NCBI RefSeq assembly: GCF_010548375.1
Contig: NZ_JAAGLY010000006.1
Location: forward strand, 248,001-312,000
Source: Streptomyces sp. SID13726
GTDB taxonomy: Bacteria; Actinomycetota; Actinomycetes; Streptomycetales; Streptomycetaceae
Reading direction: 5' to 3'
Length of the DNA stretch: 64,000 nucleotides
The notes under the pieces are model-generated. The model was not told the DNA's origin, searched no databases, and saw nothing but the letters and a program-made list of their open reading frames with translations. The number at the start of each line of letters is the position of its first letter. Within the stretch, counting starts at the first letter, position 1. The position numbers and the translations under genes are program-made. Shown in pieces: positions 61,069 to 64,000 of the stretch.

Positions 61069-61770
61069 TCAGGCAGGCGGCTTCAGGATCGGCATCCCCG
61101 ACGCCGTCGCGCGGATCGCGTGGACGTGGAGGTCGATCTGCGCGGCGAACAGCGCATCGTCATCGTCGGCCGTGATGGCCAGCGCGGGCACATGGGAGAG
61201 CCGTGGCTCCTCGCGGGCCAGGTTGGCGTAGAGCGCGGCGAGGGCCGTGTCGTCCTTGCGGCGGGTGTCGGCGTCGAGGGACTCGCGCATGGCGTCCACG
61301 GTGAGCAGGCCCATCAGCGTGTCGGTGAGCAACTGATAGTGGAACAGGGCCTGTTCCTGTGTCAGGCCCGCGTCCAGCAGAACCCGCAGGAGATCGAGGG
61401 CGACGGCCTGGTCGCCGGGGCCCCCGGTGTTGCGGTAGCCGAGCCAGGCCAGCGTGACGGCGTGCCGACGGCCCACCTCGCGGCCCAGGAAGGCCAGTTG
61501 GCGGAGGTCGGCGGCCCAGTCGTCGCCCGGTGTGAAGCGTTCGGCGATCTCGACGAAGATCTGGTCGGCGAGGGCGAGCATCAGCTCGTCCTTGTCGCGG
61601 AAGTGCCGGTACAGGGCGGTGGCCGCCACGCCGAGACGGCTGCCCAGCGCCCGGAAGGTGACGCCGGCCGGCCCTTCGGCGGTGCTGATCTCCACCGCGG
61701 CCTCGATGATCTCCTCGCGGGTGAGGGCACCGCCTCGGCGTCGCCCTCGAACGGTCCCGGCTTCCCCCAT
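61069..61770 (-). CDS. TetR-family transcriptional regulator
   Basis: The protein is 233 aa from ATG at 61770. LTREEIIEAAVEISTAEGPA, GVTFRALGSRLGVAATALYR and HFRDKDELMLAL are the TetR HTH. The C-terminal part (RHAVTLAWLGYRNTGGPGDQ, ALFHYQLLTDTLMGLLTVDA) resembles TetR_C. It is divergent from the CocE-type hydrolase gene, which it probably represses through the repeat at 61868-61894. Confidence 0.93.
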   Translation of the reverse strand: MGEAGTVRGRRRGGALTREEIIEAAVEISTAEGPAGVTFRALGSRLGVAATALYRHFRDKDELMLALADQIFVEIAERFTPGDDWAADLRQLAFLGREVGRRHAVTLAWLGYRNTGGPGDQAVALDLLRVLLDAGLTQEQALFHYQLLTDTLMGLLTVDAMRESLDADTRRKDDTALAALYANLAREEPRLSHVPALAITADDDDALFAAQIDLHVHAIRATASGMPILKPPA

Positions 61771-61867
61771 GGGCTGTCCCTCCCTGTGCCTGTCCTGTCC
61801 TGCGCGGTCCGGCCCGTGAACCTGTCCCGGCCGCCGCCGTCTGCCGGTGATCCTAAGGAGAAAGTGC

Positions 61868-61894
61868 GTGAACAGTCTAGACAACAGTGTTCAC
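61868..61894. promoter_or_regulatory. TetR-type operator between regulator and hydrolase genes
   Basis: GTGAAC (61868-61873) and GTTCAC (61889-61894) flank the 8-bp palindrome GTCTAGAC (61875-61882). A further CTGTTCA follows at 61899-61905. It lies about 100 nt from the TetR start and 53 nt from the hydrolase start. Confidence 0.5.
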
Positions 61895-61946
61895 ATCGCT
61901 GTTCAATCCTCGGCAAGCCCCGCCCCGCCTCCCTGCTGGAGCAGAG

Positions 61947-63626
61947 ATGCCGCTTCCCGTGCAGCGCGCCGAGCCCGCCCCCGTTCCCGCCACCGCGACG
62001 CAGTTCATGGTCGCGATGCGGGACGGGGTCCGCCTGGCCACCGACGTCCACCTGCCGTCCGACCACGACGGGCGCCCACTGCCCACGGCGCTGGTGCGAC
62101 TGCCGTACGACAAGAACAGCCGCTATGTCTTCATGGACCGGATCGCCGCCTACCTGACCGCGCGCGGCTACGCCGTGGTGGTCCAGGACGTGCGCGGGAA
62201 GTTCCGCTCCGAGGGCGAGACCATGCCGTTCGTCCACGAACCCGACGACGGCTACGACACCATCGACTGGATCGTCCGGCAGGAGTGGTCCGACGGCCGG
62301 GTCGGGATGTTCGGGGACTCCTACTACGGCGCGACCCAATGGGCCGCCGCCTCCGCCGGACATCCCGCGCTGCGGGCCATCGCGCCCCGGGTCACCGGCG
62401 CCGACGGCATCCGCCCCGACCACTGGCGGCACGACGGCATCGTCCAGCTGTTCGGCGCGCTGTACTTCGCGGCCTACTGGACCGACCGGTGGGCGTACGA
62501 GTTCACGCCGGATCTGAGCCGGCGTCCGCTCGGTGACGCCATGGACGAGATCGCCGAGGGCATCGGCTCCCGGCCCGCCGTGTGGGAGACCTGCATCCCG
62601 GAGATCAGGACCCTGCCGGCGTTCCCGTACGGGCATCCCTTCGACGGCCGCCCCCTCCCGGTGCTCCACCAGGCCGGCTGGTTCGACAACTGCCTCCAGC
62701 CGAGCATCAACGACTGGGCCGAGCTGGCGTCCCGATCGGGTTGGGCGCCGCTTCAGTACCTGCACGTCGACTCGATCGACCACGAGGGCTACCACCTGGA
62801 CGACGTCCCCGTGCCGCCGGAGCTGGACCACGCGACCGAGGACGCGGCGGTGGAGCGGATACTGCCCCGGCACCTCGATCCGGTGGTCGCGTTCTTCGAC
62901 GTGTACGTCAAGGAGGAGGGTGATCCGGCGAGCCTGCCCAGGGTGCGGTGGCACCACGGACACGTCGGTGACCGTACGGCCGGGTCCTGGCCGCCACCGG
63001 GAGCACGTACCCTGCGCCTGCATCTGTCGGAGGCGCCGAAGGCGGCCGTCGACGAGAGGGGTGGCCTCCTGGGGACCGAGCCGCCGACCGGGGAGCAGTC
63101 CGCGACCTGGGCGCACGACCCTGCCGAGCTGGTGCCCAGCCTGCTGGAGGACTCGTTCTCCGCGCTGCGCCACCACGTGGACGAGTCGGCGCTGCACCGG
63201 CGCTCTGACGTGCTCACCTTCAGCACCGAACCGTTCGCCGAGCCGCTGGACCTGGCGGGTCCGGTACGGGCGACCCTGACCGTGGGGACGGACGGACCGG
63301 GCGCCCACGTGTACCTGAAGCTGCTGGACGTGTCGCCCGACGGTTCCGCCCATGTCCTGGTCCGGGGGCAGCGGTCGATACCGGGCGGCCCGCCCGCGCC
63401 GGCCGACTTCGACCTCACCCACGCCGGCTACCGGGTCCGGCCCGGGCACGCCCTGCGGCTGCACATCGCCTCCAGCGACTTCCCCATGTACCTGCCGCAT
63501 CCGGGCACCGAGGAGAACCCCTGGCTCGCGTCGGCCGGCAAGGTCACCGCGCAGACCCTCGCCACCGGTGGCGACCGGACCTCCTGCCTCTCGCTGACCG
63601 TCGTCGACACGGAGTCCCTGTCATGA
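61947..63626 (+). CDS. CocE/NonD-family (X-Pro peptidase S15-like) hydrolase
   Basis: The protein is 559 aa from ATG at 61947 (GGAG upstream); GTG at 61887 lies in the operator. FMVAMRDGVRLATDVHLPSD, QDVRGKFRSEGE, the nucleophile S125 in GMFGDSYYGATQWAAA and a C-terminal jelly-roll (GPVRATLTVGTDGPGAHVYL, RVRPGHALRLHIASSDFPMY) are family hallmarks. Members cleave acyl, amide or ester bonds, including cocaine esterase and Xaa-Pro dipeptidyl peptidases. It overlaps the binding-protein gene by ATGA, suggesting it processes the imported compound. Confidence 0.93.
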   Translation: MPLPVQRAEPAPVPATATQFMVAMRDGVRLATDVHLPSDHDGRPLPTALVRLPYDKNSRYVFMDRIAAYLTARGYAVVVQDVRGKFRSEGETMPFVHEPDDGYDTIDWIVRQEWSDGRVGMFGDSYYGATQWAAASAGHPALRAIAPRVTGADGIRPDHWRHDGIVQLFGALYFAAYWTDRWAYEFTPDLSRRPLGDAMDEIAEGIGSRPAVWETCIPEIRTLPAFPYGHPFDGRPLPVLHQAGWFDNCLQPSINDWAELASRSGWAPLQYLHVDSIDHEGYHLDDVPVPPELDHATEDAAVERILPRHLDPVVAFFDVYVKEEGDPASLPRVRWHHGHVGDRTAGSWPPPGARTLRLHLSEAPKAAVDERGGLLGTEPPTGEQSATWAHDPAELVPSLLEDSFSALRHHVDESALHRRSDVLTFSTEPFAEPLDLAGPVRATLTVGTDGPGAHVYLKLLDVSPDGSAHVLVRGQRSIPGGPPAPADFDLTHAGYRVRPGHALRLHIASSDFPMYLPHPGTEENPWLASAGKVTAQTLATGGDRTSCLSLTVVDTESLS

Positions 63627-64000
63627 CCGGCAGAGCGGCATGGCGGCGCCTTCTCGCCACGGCCGCGTCCGCGACGGCGCTGGCTCTCGGCGTCTCCGGC
63701 TGCACGGGTCTCCCTGCGGCGACCCTGGACAGCGGGCTGCTGCGGACCACCTCGGACCCGGCGCGCGGGCAGCTGTCGTCGCTGGTGTGGGACCTGCCGA
63801 CCGGCGAGCCCACCACCCTGGACTACCAGCAGGCGGGCGACTCGTCGCCGTATCTCGTGGTCAGCAACCTGTGCGACAGCCTGCTGCGCCTGAACCCCGA
63901 CTACAGCACCTCACCGGGCCTCGCCCGGTCCTGGGACCAGCCGAACCCCCGGACGCTCGTCCTGCGGCTGCGTGACGACGTGCGGTTCTGGGACGGTACG
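63623..64000 (+). CDS. peptide/nickel-type ABC transporter substrate-binding lipoprotein (SBP_bac_5), cut by right edge
   Basis: 126 codons are visible. A lipoprotein signal (RLLATAASATALALGVSGCT, lipobox VSGC) is followed by WDLPTGEPTTLDYQQAGD, SSPYLVVSNLCDSLLRLNPD and SPGLARSWDQPNPRTLVLRL-RDDVRFWDGT, the characteristic N-terminus of OppA/DppA-type binding proteins. It begins within the hydrolase stop codon. Permease and ATPase genes are expected to the right. Confidence 0.93.
   Translation, partial: MTGRAAWRRLLATAASATALALGVSGCTGLPAATLDSGLLRTTSDPARGQLSSLVWDLPTGEPTTLDYQQAGDSSPYLVVSNLCDSLLRLNPDYSTSPGLARSWDQPNPRTLVLRLRDDVRFWDGT

Overview
This is 64 kb of very GC-rich DNA with strong third-position G/C bias, frequent GTG and TTG starts, abundant GntR/LysR/MarR/TetR/IclR regulators, an ECF sigma factor of the ECF41 type, a LAETG cell-wall-anchored protein and many secreted hydrolases. 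That combination points to a Streptomyces or close relative, probably accessory chromosome. I see no tRNA, rRNA, CRISPR array or origin. The only insertion-sequence trace is a short IS5-type transposase remnant.

Layout. 0-6 kb: an accessory patch with a DUF4240 fragment, transposase scrap, shortened WD40 protein, YwqG/DUF1963 protein, an unrecognised acidic protein and a pentapeptide-repeat protein carrying an in-frame hexanucleotide tandem repeat. 6-12 kb: methyltransferase, then a GntR-controlled operon for four-carbon acid sugars (DUF1537 kinase, aldolase remnant, 3-hydroxyacid-type dehydrogenase, GntP permease). A D-erythronate dehydrogenase-like gene sits 10 kb away at 22-23 kb. 12-14 kb: frameshifted DUF1707-family pseudogene, a second hexanucleotide repeat, and a protein with a HEPN-like RNxxxH motif. 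14-21 kb: cell-wall locus with a GH25 muramidase, a small secreted protein homologous to its C-terminus, an M15 peptidase, a membrane-tethered XRE protein with peptidoglycan-binding and apparently inactivated lysozyme-like ectodomains, and a single-pass protein with a periplasmic-binding-protein ectodomain. 21-28.7 kb: DUF4386 membrane protein, MBL hydrolase, ABM-like protein, SRPBCC protein, an oxidoreductase plus SigJ/ECF41 operon, and a SUKH-type protein. 28.7-34.6 kb: operon of a 328-aa protein, an Hsp90-family chaperone and a TPR protein. 34.7-36.9 kb: GH36 alpha-galactosidase behind twin operators.

37-49 kb is a coherent choline and glycine betaine block: choline dehydrogenase (betA), betaine aldehyde dehydrogenase (betB), betaine ABC transporter, dimethylglycine oxidase, formyl-THF deformylase (purU) and an IclR regulator. 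Four promoters in this block carry the same three-half-site element: a GTTGCG-N5-CGCAAC inverted repeat plus a further half-site exactly 19 nt away. This is the best candidate regulon in the window. Choline would be oxidised to betaine, dimethylglycine would feed one-carbon units into folate, and PurU would release formate. The betaine-to-dimethylglycine step is not encoded here.

49-64 kb: an orphan ABC binding protein, GH43 arabinanase-like protein with AbfB domain, secreted tripeptidyl-aminopeptidase-type hydrolase, phosphoglucomutase, LysR/SDR divergent pair, GNAT acetyltransferase, LAETG surface protein, MarR/oxidoreductase divergent pair with a striking operator, a flavin monooxygenase scrap, and TetR/CocE hydrolase/peptide-binding lipoprotein genes running off the right edge.
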